Source of the DNA: Anaerotignum sp. MSJ-24 | GTDB lineage: Bacteria > Bacillota > Clostridia > Lachnospirales > Anaerotignaceae | Assembly: GCF_018918145.1 (NCBI RefSeq) | Contig: NZ_JAHLPX010000001.1 | Location: 186,001-250,000 of the forward strand | Direction: 5' to 3' | Length of the DNA stretch: 64,000 nucleotides | Shown here: piece after piece, positions 16,534 through 25,332 of the stretch | Numbering within the stretch: position 1 is the stretch's first letter | Layout: every line of letters starts with the position of its first letter | Translations under genes and position numbers: made by a program | Notes under the pieces: model-generated | What the model was told of the DNA's origin: nothing | Seen by the model: the letters and a program-made list of their open reading frames with translations, nothing else | Databases searched by the model: none

Positions 16534-17847
16534 TTAACTATCATTGTTAATATTAAACAGACTGTTGAGTACAAGCCAGTTCTGTGGAAATTGCCTCATT
16601 AAGTTCCAATAACCTCCTCCTCTGAGGTTATTTTCGTTAAGTAATTCAAGCTTTTTCCTTATGCTTTCGGCATCCTCGAACCAAACTTCGTGTTCGTTTA
16701 CAGCGGACACAAGCGGAGAAATATTTGAGGAAAAATAATTGAAATGCGGCGACTGTGCCGTAATATCATATAATATTTCCGCATTGTACGTTTCTGCCGT
16801 CTGAACTGCCTGAACATTTGAAATGCTTTCGGCTTTTGTCACTCCGCTTATATAAGGCAAGCTCCAGTCATAGCCGTAATTCGGTATTCCCATAAATATT
16901 TTCTCAGCCGGAATTTCCGTAAGGGCATAATCCACCACCATTTTTACATTATTAATAGGTGCAACTGCCATAGGCGGCCCATATGTGTAGCCCCATTCAT
17001 AGGTCATAAGGAAAACATAGTCCGACGCCTCTCCCAAAAGCCTGTAATTATGCCCTTCGTACAGCAATCCCGTCTGGTCGGCTGATATTTTGGGCGCAAG
17101 TGCCGTAAAAAGCACCTTTCCCATGGAGTTTAGCCTTATGCGGAGTCTTCCGAGAAAAGCCGCATACTCCTCTGCATACTGCGGCTCTATGAACTCAATA
17201 TCAACATCAAGTCCGTAATAGCCCTTTGAATTTAGCACAGCCGAAACTTTTTCAATCAGTCTGTCCTGTGCGGACTTATCGGCCAAAAGCATAGATACGG
17301 TTTCACTTGAAAATACGCCATATTTGTTTAGTGACGTAAGCACAAGTATTGGTTTTACTCCATATTCCTTTGCATAGGCTATTATTCTTTCATCGTCAGC
17401 CGTTATCAGACCGCCACTCGGTGTTATACCGTAGGAAAATATATTCATATATGTAAGAAAAGGCATCGTCTGTGCAAGAAGATAATCCTCAATATAGGTA
17501 TAGGCATAGCCGAGAACATCGATATTTCCAAGCTTTCTGCCTGTATATTCGAGAACGAGTGTCTGTCCCGGATATATGAAAAGTCCTGTATTGAGCACCG
17601 GATTGTTTCTTCTGAGCGTGAGCACCGGAACTCCTGTCTTTTCCGATATTTTATCAAGCGTATCACCTTCGGCAACGGTATAGGTTTCAAGCGGAAAAAG
17701 AATAACTATTGTCTGACCGACCACAAGACTGTCGGGATTTTGCAGCCGGTTGTCCTGTATTATTCTTTCCGCCGAAATACCGTATTCAGCCGATATGGAG
17801 TATATTGTTTCGCCTTCGGCAACTCTGTGGATTACTATATTTATCAC
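16534..17847 (-). CDS. Spore-type peptidoglycan hydrolase: two LysM domains plus GH18 (SleL/YaaH-like)
   Basis: 437 residues without a signal peptide, as for spore-coat/cortex enzymes. LysM 1 (about 7-50, HRVAEGETIYSISAEYGI) and LysM 2 (about 54-100, YTVAEGDTLDKISEKTGV) bind peptidoglycan. Then a GH18 catalytic domain whose DxxDxDxE motif is seen as GLDVDIE, the acid being Glu218. Domain order and length match SleL/YaaH, the N-acetylglucosaminidase that degrades cortex fragments during germination. It lies 3 bases after sigE, whose product drives the mother-cell genes; co-transcription is likely. Confidence 0.88.
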   Translation of the reverse strand: MINIVIHRVAEGETIYSISAEYGISAERIIQDNRLQNPDSLVVGQTIVILFPLETYTVAEGDTLDKISEKTGVPVLTLRRNNPVLNTGLFIYPGQTLVLEYTGRKLGNIDVLGYAYTYIEDYLLAQTMPFLTYMNIFSYGITPSGGLITADDERIIAYAKEYGVKPILVLTSLNKYGVFSSETVSMLLADKSAQDRLIEKVSAVLNSKGYYGLDVDIEFIEPQYAEEYAAFLGRLRIRLNSMGKVLFTALAPKISADQTGLLYEGHNYRLLGEASDYVFLMTYEWGYTYGPPMAVAPINNVKMVVDYALTEIPAEKIFMGIPNYGYDWSLPYISGVTKAESISNVQAVQTAETYNAEILYDITAQSPHFNYFSSNISPLVSAVNEHEVWFEDAESIRKKLELLNENNLRGGGYWNLMRQFPQNWLVLNSLFNINNDS

Positions 17848-17850
17848 CTC

Positions 17851-18579
17851 CTATGACAGCCTGTGGATCTCTTTTTTAAGACGGCTGATTATTTTCTTTT
17901 CAAGTCTGGAAATATAGGACTGGGATATACCGAGCATATCGGCGACCTCCTTCTGTGTTTTTTCCTCATTAACGCCTGCCATGCCGAAACGCAGGCTGAT
18001 TATTTTCCGTTCCCTTTCGGAAAGCCTTGTCATTGCCCTTGCAAGCAGACTTTTATCCACCTCGTCCTCTATTCCCCTGTAAACCGAGTCCGGTTCTGTT
18101 CCGAGAATGTCAGACAACAAAAGCTCATTTCCTTCCCAGTCAACATTAAGCGGTTCGTCTATTGATACCTCGGCTCGTATTCGATTGTTTCTTCTTAAAT
18201 ACATGAGAATTTCATTTTCGATACATCTTGACGCATAGGTTGCAAGCTTGATTTTCTTTTCCGGCTTAAAGGTATTTATCGCCTTAATAAGCCCTATTGT
18301 GCCTATGGATATTAAATCCTCGATATTTATGCCGGTATTTTCAAACTTTCGTGCTATGTATACCACAAGACGGAGATTTCTTTCGATAAGCACCGACTTT
18401 GCATGAAGGTCGTTTTCACCGCCAAGCTCGCCGACCATCAATGCCTCCTCTTCGGCATTCAACGGCGAAGGAAATGTATCACTGCCGCCGATATAATAGA
18501 TTTCTCCGGTTTTCCAGAGCATATGGCACAGCCAATCCTTAAACCTGAAAAACAGCATTTTAAAAAAATTCAACCTCAA
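17851..18579 (-). CDS. sigE: RNA polymerase sporulation sigma factor SigE
   Basis: 242 residues with an N-terminal pro-sequence of about 30 residues rich in hydrophobics ([13 protein letters not shown]), which tethers pro-sigma-E to the membrane. Region 2 reads [16 protein letters not shown]...[12 protein letters not shown]; region 4 reads [16 protein letters not shown]. Length and pro-region match pro-SigE rather than SigG or SigK. The gene overlaps spoIIGA, the protease that processes it, by 4 bases. Active in the mother cell early in sporulation. Confidence 0.95.
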   Translation of the reverse strand: MRLNFFKMLFFRFKDWLCHMLWKTGEIYYIGGSDTFPSPLNAEEEALMVGELGGENDLHAKSVLIERNLRLVVYIARKFENTGINIEDLISIGTIGLIKAINTFKPEKKIKLATYASRCIENEILMYLRRNNRIRAEVSIDEPLNVDWEGNELLLSDILGTEPDSVYRGIEDEVDKSLLARAMTRLSERERKIISLRFGMAGVNEEKTQKEVADMLGISQSYISRLEKKIISRLKKEIHRLS

Positions 18580-19439
18580 GCCTGTTTCCTCCCATCAAGC
18601 GTATCATAATTAATAATGGCTCTGAACAGACCGCCGCTATCCAGTGTTCCGTCATAAACCGCCATAACCGCATTGGGTATTTTTATTCCGTCTGCCTCTG
18701 CCATGTCGCACCTTATACCCAAAAGCATACCGTTTTCGTTTCCGAGAGATTTAAAGGGAATGAGCCTTATCCTTGTACAAAGCTCCGTATCGGAAAGCCT
18801 TCGGAACAACTCCACTCCGTCACCGTCAAGGGCTATATTCTCCGGCATTATTTTTTCGGCTGTCCTCCTTTCGCATATTATAACTTCGTTTCCGCCGGAT
18901 ATATCCCGCAATGAATTTCCCGTATCGGCAAGTGCACGAACCTCGGCTGTCCTTCCGTTGAGATACAGCTTTACATTATGATAGCTCCTGTTGTCCTTTA
19001 CCGCCGCAAACACAAACCGCTTTGTCAGCTTAACGCTGATAAATATTGCCACCGCAAGTACGAATAAGGTACATATGCTGAAATGCTCGAAAACGCCTCT
19101 GCCGTTATACCGCATGAACATTACCGCCAAAAATCCTCCTGCGGAAACAAACGCCGAAACGCAGACCGCAAGCATAAGCTTGAACAGATGCAGAAAGGAA
19201 TGCGGTCTGTATGCGGCTATGACGGAAACCACCATCGAGCCTATTGCGGACGGTATCTGCAAAAGCGTGCGGCTGTACAGGAATACAAGCGAAACCACAT
19301 ACAGCAATGCACCGAGTACGCCGCCGAGAAGTATCCGTCGAAAGCGTATGTCCTCTTTCAGGAATATACCTGCCGCCCATATAAGGGCTGTGTCCATGAC
19401 AAGGTTTATAACAAAAACAAGGTCTATATATATGTACAA
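18576..19439 (-). CDS. spoIIGA: Sigma-E processing peptidase SpoIIGA
   Basis: 287 residues. Five N-terminal membrane segments (about 1-140) carry the protein in the septal membrane; the C-terminal half is a retropepsin-like aspartic protease with active-site DTGN at 172-175 (ALADTGNSL). It cleaves pro-sigma-E after the forespore signal SpoIIR. Gene order spoIIGA-sigE is the classic spoIIG operon. A palindrome TTACAAG AAAA CTTGTAA (19521-19538) and TTTTCGCAAAA (about 19543) lie upstream. The second resembles a degenerate Spo0A box (TGTCGAA). Confidence 0.93.
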   Translation of the reverse strand: MYIYIDLVFVINLVMDTALIWAAGIFLKEDIRFRRILLGGVLGALLYVVSLVFLYSRTLLQIPSAIGSMVVSVIAAYRPHSFLHLFKLMLAVCVSAFVSAGGFLAVMFMRYNGRGVFEHFSICTLFVLAVAIFISVKLTKRFVFAAVKDNRSYHNVKLYLNGRTAEVRALADTGNSLRDISGGNEVIICERRTAEKIMPENIALDGDGVELFRRLSDTELCTRIRLIPFKSLGNENGMLLGIRCDMAEADGIKIPNAVMAVYDGTLDSGGLFRAIINYDTLDGRKQA

Positions 19440-19869
19440 ATAAAAATCCCCCGAGAGTTATAATAACCCTTCGGAGGATAGAAAAATTGTCAGTTTATGA
19501 AAGTAAATTGTTACAATTTTTTACAAGAAAACTTGTAATAAATTTTCGCAAAAGGCTGTGCCTTTAAATCCTAATTTTCACACTCTTCAAGTGTGGGAGT
19601 ATGTACTTTCCGCCGGGAAATATTGACCGCACAAGACAGTGCGGCGGTTGAAAACCGCTTTTGCATAGCAAAAGTCATGAGTTTGAAAAGCGGCGAGCAG
19701 TTTCGACGTGCTCGATCCACATATTACCGCACAAGATGGTGCGGTTGCGTTAGCAACTTTCGCTTGCGAAAGTAATGAATATACGGTGGACTCCCGTCCC
19801 CCGTTACCCCCTTGGCTACTCGAAATTTAGCTACAAAAATTCGATTGCCGATTGGCAAAGATCTGTATT
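19440..19869. repeat. Spacer with two B modules and fragments of E and D repeats
   Basis: B-type modules at about 19619-19680 (ACCGCACAAGACAGTGCGGC, then AAAACCGCTTTTGC) and 19724-19778 (GGTTGCGTTAGCAACTTTCG). Before them is an E-like end, CACACTCTTCAAGTGTGG followed by ACTTTCCGCC. After them are GGACTCCCGTCC and a D-like end, ATTGCCGATTGGCAAAG. No gene is seen in this 430-base gap. Confidence 0.6.
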
Positions 19870-20988
19870 TTATCCCAACAGCTCATCTAAAAAATGACCG
19901 TTCTTATAGATAACCCTTCCGTCCGCCTTTACTTCGCCGCATTCGGTCATATCGTTTATCATATCCCAATGGATTGCAGAGTCATTCTTTCCGCCGGCTT
20001 CGGGAAAGCCTGCACCGAGAGCCATGTGCATTGTGCCGCCTATCTTTTCATCAAACAGTATATTTCTGCTGAAACGGGTTATGCCATAGTTTGTGCCGAA
20101 AGCGACCTCGCCGATATGTCTTGAGCCTTCGTCGGTATCTATATAGGTAAGGAGCTTTTCATTCATTGCCTCATCATCACAGGCTGCCTTCATAATTCTG
20201 CCGTTCTCGAACTCAAGGCGTACGTGATGGAACTCATTGCCGTTCATAAGTGCCGGATAGCTATATGTTATATAGCCGTTTATTGAGTCCTCAACCGGGG
20301 AAGTGAAAATTTCTCCGTCCGGGAAGTTTTCGTTTCCACAGCAGTTAATCCATTTTCTGCCTTCAACAGAAAGCGTAAGATGTGTATCCTTCGAGGTTAT
20401 TTCAAGCTGCTTTACATTATTGAGCCAGTCTGCCCATTTCTGCTGATATTCCGCCATTTTGAGCCATTCGGCGACCGGATCGTCCTTATCGATAAAACCT
20501 GCTTTATATACAAAATCCTCATATTCGTCAAGGCTCATACCGCCATATTGTGCATCGCCGTTTGTCGGGAACTGTGTGCCGCACCAGCGAAGCTCGCCGC
20601 TTGCGGAACGGTCATTATATATCTTTCTGTTTTCGGCATTGGCAAGACGGCGGTTTTTGAGCTTTTCTCCGTCTGCCGAGGAAAGCGTGCTTACGTTATC
20701 TGTTCCCCATGCACTTATCCATACATCTGCCCTTGCACATTCGCCAAAGCGGTAATTGGGCTGTTCTATCTGCTCCTTTGTGCCGTTTTTAAGAAGAAAT
20801 TCGTCCATATCGGGCATATCAACGAACCATTTTACGTTTCCGCCGGCAAGCATGGCCTGTTTTGCAACTGCCTTAATGAACGGAATTGCGCAATCTTCGC
20901 CCGAAACGCACACATTGTCACCGGGTTTTACTTTTGTTGAATATTTTACGAGAACCTCTGCGAGCTTCTCAAGTCTGTTATCCTTCAT
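19870..20988 (-). CDS. M29-family aminopeptidase (AmpS/PepS type)
   Basis: 372 residues. Family blocks: CVSGEDCAIPF near the N-terminus, then EFHHVRLEFENGRI, GSRHIGEVAFGTNYGI and GGTMHMALGAGFPEAGGKN, which hold the Glu and His ligands of the two-metal centre of peptidase family M29. Cytoplasmic exopeptidase removing N-terminal residues from peptides; the exact preference cannot be told. Stand-alone gene, divergent from proS. Confidence 0.88.
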   Translation of the reverse strand: MKDNRLEKLAEVLVKYSTKVKPGDNVCVSGEDCAIPFIKAVAKQAMLAGGNVKWFVDMPDMDEFLLKNGTKEQIEQPNYRFGECARADVWISAWGTDNVSTLSSADGEKLKNRRLANAENRKIYNDRSASGELRWCGTQFPTNGDAQYGGMSLDEYEDFVYKAGFIDKDDPVAEWLKMAEYQQKWADWLNNVKQLEITSKDTHLTLSVEGRKWINCCGNENFPDGEIFTSPVEDSINGYITYSYPALMNGNEFHHVRLEFENGRIMKAACDDEAMNEKLLTYIDTDEGSRHIGEVAFGTNYGITRFSRNILFDEKIGGTMHMALGAGFPEAGGKNDSAIHWDMINDMTECGEVKADGRVIYKNGHFLDELLG

Positions 20989-21063
20989 AATTAAATACCT
21001 CCAAAATCACATTTTAACTTGACATCGGCATACGATATAGCTTATTATAACACTTGTACAAAA

Positions 21064-21322
21064 ACTATGACAGGGATTAGTAAATATTTTTTCGTCTTGC
21101 AGAGAGAGAGCATTTGGCTGAAAGCTCTTATTCGGAGGATATTGAACCTGCCCCTTGAGTTCCGCAGAGCAAAAAACTGCGGCGTGCGGTGGTATCTGCG
21201 TTAAAGCATCCGTCAGAGAGGAAACGGTCTTTCCGTTTCAATTTGGGTGGCACCGCCGGTATATGACGAATTAATTTTGTCCGGTCCCTGTTTTATGGGA
21301 TTCGGGCTTATTTTTTTGCAAT
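21064..21322 (+). promoter_or_regulatory. T-box leader of proS (proline specifier)
   Basis: A long leader with the T-box core GGGTGGCACCGC (21245-21256), which binds the NCCA end of uncharged tRNA, and the Stem I AGAGAGAG region at about 21099. The likely specifier is CCT (proline) at 21147-21149, within GAACCTG. Uncharged tRNA-Pro would stabilise the antiterminator and turn on proS. Consistent with the downstream gene being prolyl-tRNA synthetase. Confidence 0.9.
21279..21317 (+). terminator. T-box terminator
   Basis: GTCCGGTCCC pairs with GGGATTCGGGC (with G-U pairs) and is followed by TTATTTTTTT. It lies just after the T-box core, about 35 bases before the proS start. Confidence 0.85.
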
Positions 21323-21351
21323 CATCAAATTAATATAAGGAGATTTTTACT

Positions 21352-22785
21352 ATGGCAAAGGACAAAAAACTTGTTGAATCCATCACCGACATGGAACAGG
21401 ATTTTCCCCAGTGGTACACAGACGTTGTTCTCAAGGCTGACCTTGCGAATTACTCAAGCATTAAGGGCTGTATGATAATACGTCCCTACGGCTACGCTAT
21501 CTGGGAGCTTATCCAGAAAACACTTGACGCAAAATTCAAAGAAACAGGACACGAAAACGTATATATGCCTATGCTTATTCCCGAAAGCCTTCTTCAGAAG
21601 GAAAAGGATCACGTTGAAGGCTTCGCTCCCGAGGTTGCATGGGTTACACACGGTGGCGAGACAGAGCTCACAGAGCGTCTTTGCGTGCGTCCCACATCGG
21701 AAACACTTTTCTGCGACCACTACAAGGACATTATTCATTCATACCGTGACCTTCCCAAGCTTTACAACCAGTGGTGCTCGGTTATGCGTTGGGAAAAGAC
21801 AACACGTCCCTTCTTAAGAACAATGGAATTCCTCTGGCAGGAGGGCCACACTGCTCACGCAACACAGGAGGAATCAGAGGCAGAAACAGTAAAAATGCTT
21901 AATGTATACGCTGATTTCTGTGAGAAATATCTTGCTATCCCCGTTGTTAAGGGACAGAAAACAGAGAAGGAACGTTTCGCAGGAGCAAAGGCTACATACA
22001 CAATCGAAAGCCTTATGCACGACGGAAAAGCTTTACAGTCAGGTACATCACACAACTTTGGTGACGGCTTTGCCAAAGCTTTTGGTATTCAGTATACAGA
22101 CAAGGACAACAAACTCCAGTATGTACACCAGACATCATGGGGTATGACAACAAGAATCATCGGTGCCGTAATAATGGTTCACGGTGACAACAGCGGTCTT
22201 GTACTCCCCCCTGCCATTGCACCTGTCCAAGTTATCATCGTACCTATCGCAATGCAGAAAGGCGGAGTTGTTGAAAAAGCAAACGAGCTTAAAGACAGAC
22301 TTTCAAACTTCCGTGTTAAGGTTGACGACAGCGACAAGTCACCCGGCTGGAAGTTCAGCGAATACGAAATGAAGGGTGTTCCTATCCGTCTTGAGGTAGG
22401 CCCCAAGGATATTGAAAAGAACCAGGTTGTTCTTGCAAGACGTGACTCAGGCGAAAAGATTATTGTATCAATGGACAACCTTGAGGAAGAGGTTGCAAAG
22501 CTTCTTGAGGACATTCAGCATTCAATGCTCGAAAACGCAAGAGCAAGACGTGACTCAAAGACATATGTTGCAAAGAACATGGATGAGTTTGAAAAGATAA
22601 TCAACGAAACTCCCGGCTTCATAAAGGCTATGTGGTGCGGAGATCAGGCTTGCGAGGACAAGATAAAGGAAATGACAGGCGCAACATCTCGTTGTATACC
22701 TTTCGAGCAGGAAGAGATTTCTGACACATGCGTATGCTGCGGAAAGAAAGCAAAGCATATGGTTTATTGGGGAAGAGCATATTAA
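21352..22785 (+). CDS. proS: Prolyl-tRNA synthetase, short (archaeal/eukaryote-like) type
   Basis: 477 residues, the length of the ProS type without the editing insertion. Class II motifs are visible: [59 protein letters not shown]. The anticodon-binding domain is around VQVIIVPI and the Cys-rich zinc tail ends [18 protein letters not shown]. It charges tRNA-Pro in the cytoplasm. RBS AAGGAG, 9 bases upstream. Preceded by a T-box with a proline codon as specifier. Confidence 0.97.
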   Translation: MAKDKKLVESITDMEQDFPQWYTDVVLKADLANYSSIKGCMIIRPYGYAIWELIQKTLDAKFKETGHENVYMPMLIPESLLQKEKDHVEGFAPEVAWVTHGGETELTERLCVRPTSETLFCDHYKDIIHSYRDLPKLYNQWCSVMRWEKTTRPFLRTMEFLWQEGHTAHATQEESEAETVKMLNVYADFCEKYLAIPVVKGQKTEKERFAGAKATYTIESLMHDGKALQSGTSHNFGDGFAKAFGIQYTDKDNKLQYVHQTSWGMTTRIIGAVIMVHGDNSGLVLPPAIAPVQVIIVPIAMQKGGVVEKANELKDRLSNFRVKVDDSDKSPGWKFSEYEMKGVPIRLEVGPKDIEKNQVVLARRDSGEKIIVSMDNLEEEVAKLLEDIQHSMLENARARRDSKTYVAKNMDEFEKIINETPGFIKAMWCGDQACEDKIKEMTGATSRCIPFEQEEISDTCVCCGKKAKHMVYWGRAY

Positions 22786-22799
22786 TTATTAAGTTGGGA

Positions 22800-23010
22800 A
22801 CTATTTTCATGACTTTTGCTTTGCAAAAGTGGCTTTGCCACCGTGCCATCTTTCACGGTCAATAGTTCCCAACTTGGTTTAAACAGAGGCATGAACGTTT
22901 CATTCCATCGGATTTTAAAAAATCCTCGAAACTCTCCGTTCTCCTCGACAGGAGTGAATCCTGTCTGCGGATTTAACTTAGGGAACTCTTCGTTCCCTAA
23001 TACCTTCCGC
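22800..23010 (+). repeat. B module followed by family E structured repeat
   Basis: A B module at about 22807-22863 (CATGACTTTTGC ... GTGGCTTTGCCAC ... CACGGTCAATAG) is bracketed by AAGTTGGGAACTA and TAGTTCCCAACTT, a 13-bp inverted repeat. The E copy follows at 22877-23010: TTTAAACAGAGGCATGAA, CATTCCATCGG, CGACAGGAGTGAATCCTGTC, TAGGGAAC/GTTCCCTA, TACCTTCCGC. Compared with the 2.3 kb copy the stems have changed in both arms. Confidence 0.75.
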
Positions 23011-23059
23011 TTAATTATAAATCATATTTTTATATCTTTATCTTAATACAGTAAAAACG

Positions 23060-23081
23060 ACTCCATTCTTTTGAATGGAGT
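23060..23081 (+). terminator. Hairpin with T-run just upstream of the next gene
   Basis: ACTCCATTC TTTT GAATGGAGT followed by TTTCT. It can end transcription coming from proS; it lies only 20 bases before the start of the following gene. Confidence 0.6.
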
Positions 23082-23101
23082 TTTCTAAAAGGAGCATTTT
23101 T

Positions 23102-23644
23102 ATGAAAAAATCAATTATATTTACAACTGCATTAATTACAGCCATGAGCATCGGAACAAGTGCCTTTGCGGCTGACGGAGCATACACACTTAAGGTATCG
23201 GACAAAGCCATTGATTTATCTGCCATTCCAACTGTGCCATACAAAGAAGGTTCAGACATAATGGTTCCTCTGCGTGCAGTCAGCGAAGGCTTAGGCTACA
23301 CAGTCGGCTGGGACGAAAGCACCGGCGACATAACCATTGAGGATGCATACATTCAGAAGGCTTATTTACACAACGGTTCTGCCGAGGTAAAATTTGACGG
23401 AAAGCTTAAAATAATAGATATGTCAAGAACAGTTACCAATTCACAGGAAACTGTAATCATTGACGGCTATACATATGTTCCCTGCTATTTATTTACCGAA
23501 TTTCTTAACGACGTTACAATTGAAGGAACAGAAATAAGTATTTCTCCGAGCAAGGTTTACATTGACAGAGCAAACGGCAATACAGAAACAGTGGAAAACA
23601 CAGAAACAATCATTGAAAAAAGCAAAAATGTGGCTGAAAGCTGA
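23102..23644 (+). CDS. Secreted protein with copper-amine-oxidase N-terminal-like (stalk) domain
   Basis: 180 residues from the ATG at 23102, which has AAAGGAG 8 bases upstream. Signal peptide ending in TSAFAA (about residue 22), then a Cu_amine_oxidN1-type unit: VPLRAVSEGLGYTVGWDEST, a signature also present twice in the 27.7-kb amidase. The C-terminal 35 residues are Asn/Thr/Glu-rich. Such domains occur in Clostridia exported proteins as cell-surface modules without the oxidase activity. Probably exported; its partner is unknown. Confidence 0.8.
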   Translation: MKKSIIFTTALITAMSIGTSAFAADGAYTLKVSDKAIDLSAIPTVPYKEGSDIMVPLRAVSEGLGYTVGWDESTGDITIEDAYIQKAYLHNGSAEVKFDGKLKIIDMSRTVTNSQETVIIDGYTYVPCYLFTEFLNDVTIEGTEISISPSKVYIDRANGNTETVENTETIIEKSKNVAES

Positions 23645-23679
23645 TTTAATAAAGCAACAAAAGAAAGGACACAAACTAT

Positions 23680-25023
23680 ATGACACAATCCAATGACTTC
23701 ACAAGCGGAAATTTACTTTCCAAACTGCTTAAATTTATGTTGCCTGTTCTCGGTGCATTGATTTTACAGGCAATGTACGGTGCTGTTGACCTTCTGGTTG
23801 TTGGGCGTTTCGGTTCATCTGCCGGAATATCCGCCGTATCGACGGGCAGCAGCTTAATCAACCTTGTTACCTTCGTTATAACGAGCCTTACCACCGGCGT
23901 TACCGTACTCATCAGCCGGTACATAGGCGAAGGAAACACAAAATATTTAGGCAAAACAATCGGCGGTGCAATAGCGTTTTTCACTGTGCTTGCCGCCATA
24001 CTTACGGCAATAGTTATTTTCGGTGCGGACACCTTTTCCGCTCTGTTAAACGCACCGGAGGCGGCACATTCGCTTACGGTACAATATTTACGGATATGTG
24101 GAGCCGGAATGATATTCGTTGTTGCTTACAACGTAATAAGCGGTATATTCCGAGGCTTAGGCAACTCCCGTCTGCCTCTGCTTTTCGTTCTTATTGCCTG
24201 CATAGTGAACATAATCGGCGACCTTATTTTTGTTGCCGTATTCAACATGGACGTATCGGGTGCGGCTATTGCAACAGTGCTTGCACAGGCTGTCAGCGTT
24301 GTTCTTTCGCTGGTCATTATACGCCGGCAGAAAAATCTGCCCTTCACGATGACGAAAAAGGACATCGGCTTTAACACTCATGTAAAAATATTCGTTAAAA
24401 TCGGCTTTCCGCTGGCATTACAGGAGCTTCTCTGCAACACATCGTTTCTTGTGCTATGCTCGGTAATAAACAATCTGGGACTTGATGCATCATCAGGCTA
24501 CGGCGTTGCACAGAAAATAGTTGCGTTCGTTATGCTTGTGCCGTCCTCTCTTATGCAGTCCGTTTCTACGGTTGTGGCACAGAATGTAGGTGCGGGAAAG
24601 CAGACCAGAGCCAAGCATGCCACCTATTACGGAATGGCGATCGGCTTTATAATAGGAGTTTTTGTTGCTATATTTATTACTCTCAAGGGCGAACTTCCAT
24701 CAGCAATATTCACCTCCGATACGGCATATATCGCTAAATCTGCCGAATATTTAAAGGGCTTTGCTCCGGAGGCATTCCTTACGAGCATACTTTTCAGCTA
24801 TATGGGATATTTCAACGGCAACGGCAAAACAGTGTTCACCATGGCACAGTCCATTGCACAGACATTTATAGTACGTATTCCGGTATCGGTATTCATGAGC
24901 AGTATACCCGGTGTTACATTGAACAAAATCGGATATGCAGCTCCATCAGCAACGGTGTTCGGAATTATGCTCTGCACGATTTACTATATAAAAATGTGCA
25001 AAAAAGAAAAAAAGAAAGTTTAA
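23680..25023 (+). CDS. MATE-family multidrug exporter (copy 1)
   Basis: 447 residues with 12 predicted membrane segments and the two-fold MATE fold. Diagnostic features are PVLGALILQAMYGAVDLLVVGRFG near the start (reported here in two parts: PVLGALILQAMYG and AVDLLVVGRFG), and GFPLALQELLCNTSFL at the beginning of the second half. These are typical of the DinF/NorM-like cation-coupled antiporters of Firmicutes. Substrate unknown. The gene follows the stalk-domain gene by 35 bases and may share its transcript. Confidence 0.88.
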   Translation: MTQSNDFTSGNLLSKLLKFMLPVLGALILQAMYGAVDLLVVGRFGSSAGISAVSTGSSLINLVTFVITSLTTGVTVLISRYIGEGNTKYLGKTIGGAIAFFTVLAAILTAIVIFGADTFSALLNAPEAAHSLTVQYLRICGAGMIFVVAYNVISGIFRGLGNSRLPLLFVLIACIVNIIGDLIFVAVFNMDVSGAAIATVLAQAVSVVLSLVIIRRQKNLPFTMTKKDIGFNTHVKIFVKIGFPLALQELLCNTSFLVLCSVINNLGLDASSGYGVAQKIVAFVMLVPSSLMQSVSTVVAQNVGAGKQTRAKHATYYGMAIGFIIGVFVAIFITLKGELPSAIFTSDTAYIAKSAEYLKGFAPEAFLTSILFSYMGYFNGNGKTVFTMAQSIAQTFIVRIPVSVFMSSIPGVTLNKIGYAAPSATVFGIMLCTIYYIKMCKKEKKKV

Positions 25024-25136
25024 AAACCGTGGACTTTGTCCACACCTACAAGCCTTTAAAAACGTCAGAACTTTGCTTCGCAAAGTGGTCTTCGACCACC
25101 GCATTTATCTTTGCGGTTCATCATTGACCGAAATTT
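25024..25136 (+). repeat. Family A start plus one B module
   Basis: Begins 5 bases after the MATE stop: GTGGACTTTGTCCAC, CAAGCCTTTAAAAA, then the B module TCAGAACTTTGCTTCGCAAA ... GTGGTC/GACCAC ... TTTGCGGTTCAT at about 25067-25121. The 3' half of the A element is missing or degraded. Confidence 0.65.
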
Positions 25137-25140
25137 TAAA

Positions 25141-25171
25141 AAATCACCTAAGGAAAATTTCCTTAGGTGAT
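25141..25171. terminator. Bidirectional terminator
   Basis: AATCACCTAAGGAAA and TTTCCTTAGGTGATT form a perfect 15-bp stem with one central base, flanked by A- and T-runs. It sits between the convergent MATE gene and the small minus-strand ORF. Confidence 0.75.
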
Positions 25172-25176
25172 TAGTT

Positions 25177-25305
25177 TTATTTGCTATACTTTTCATCTCG
25201 ATATGCCGCTAACTCAGCTTTATAATCTGTCACAGTTCCTTTTTTGCGTAACTGTTCCAATCTCTTAAACGCTTCATATTTTATATTATTTTCTTTCACA
25301 GGCAT
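25177..25305 (-). CDS. Small hypothetical protein, 42 residues
   Basis: Charged helical peptide: MPVKENNIKYEAFKRLEQLR, then KKGTVTDYKAELAAYRDEKYSK. GGAG lies 3 bases before the ATG and 8 bases before an in-frame GTG two codons later, so the GTG (25299) may be the true start. Downstream is a good terminator, and it lies 27 bases after the diguanylate cyclase stop, suggesting co-transcription. No family recognised. Confidence 0.6.
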   Translation of the reverse strand: MPVKENNIKYEAFKRLEQLRKKGTVTDYKAELAAYRDEKYSK

Positions 25306-25332
25306 ATCTCCTTTAAATTCGAAATCGCACTT

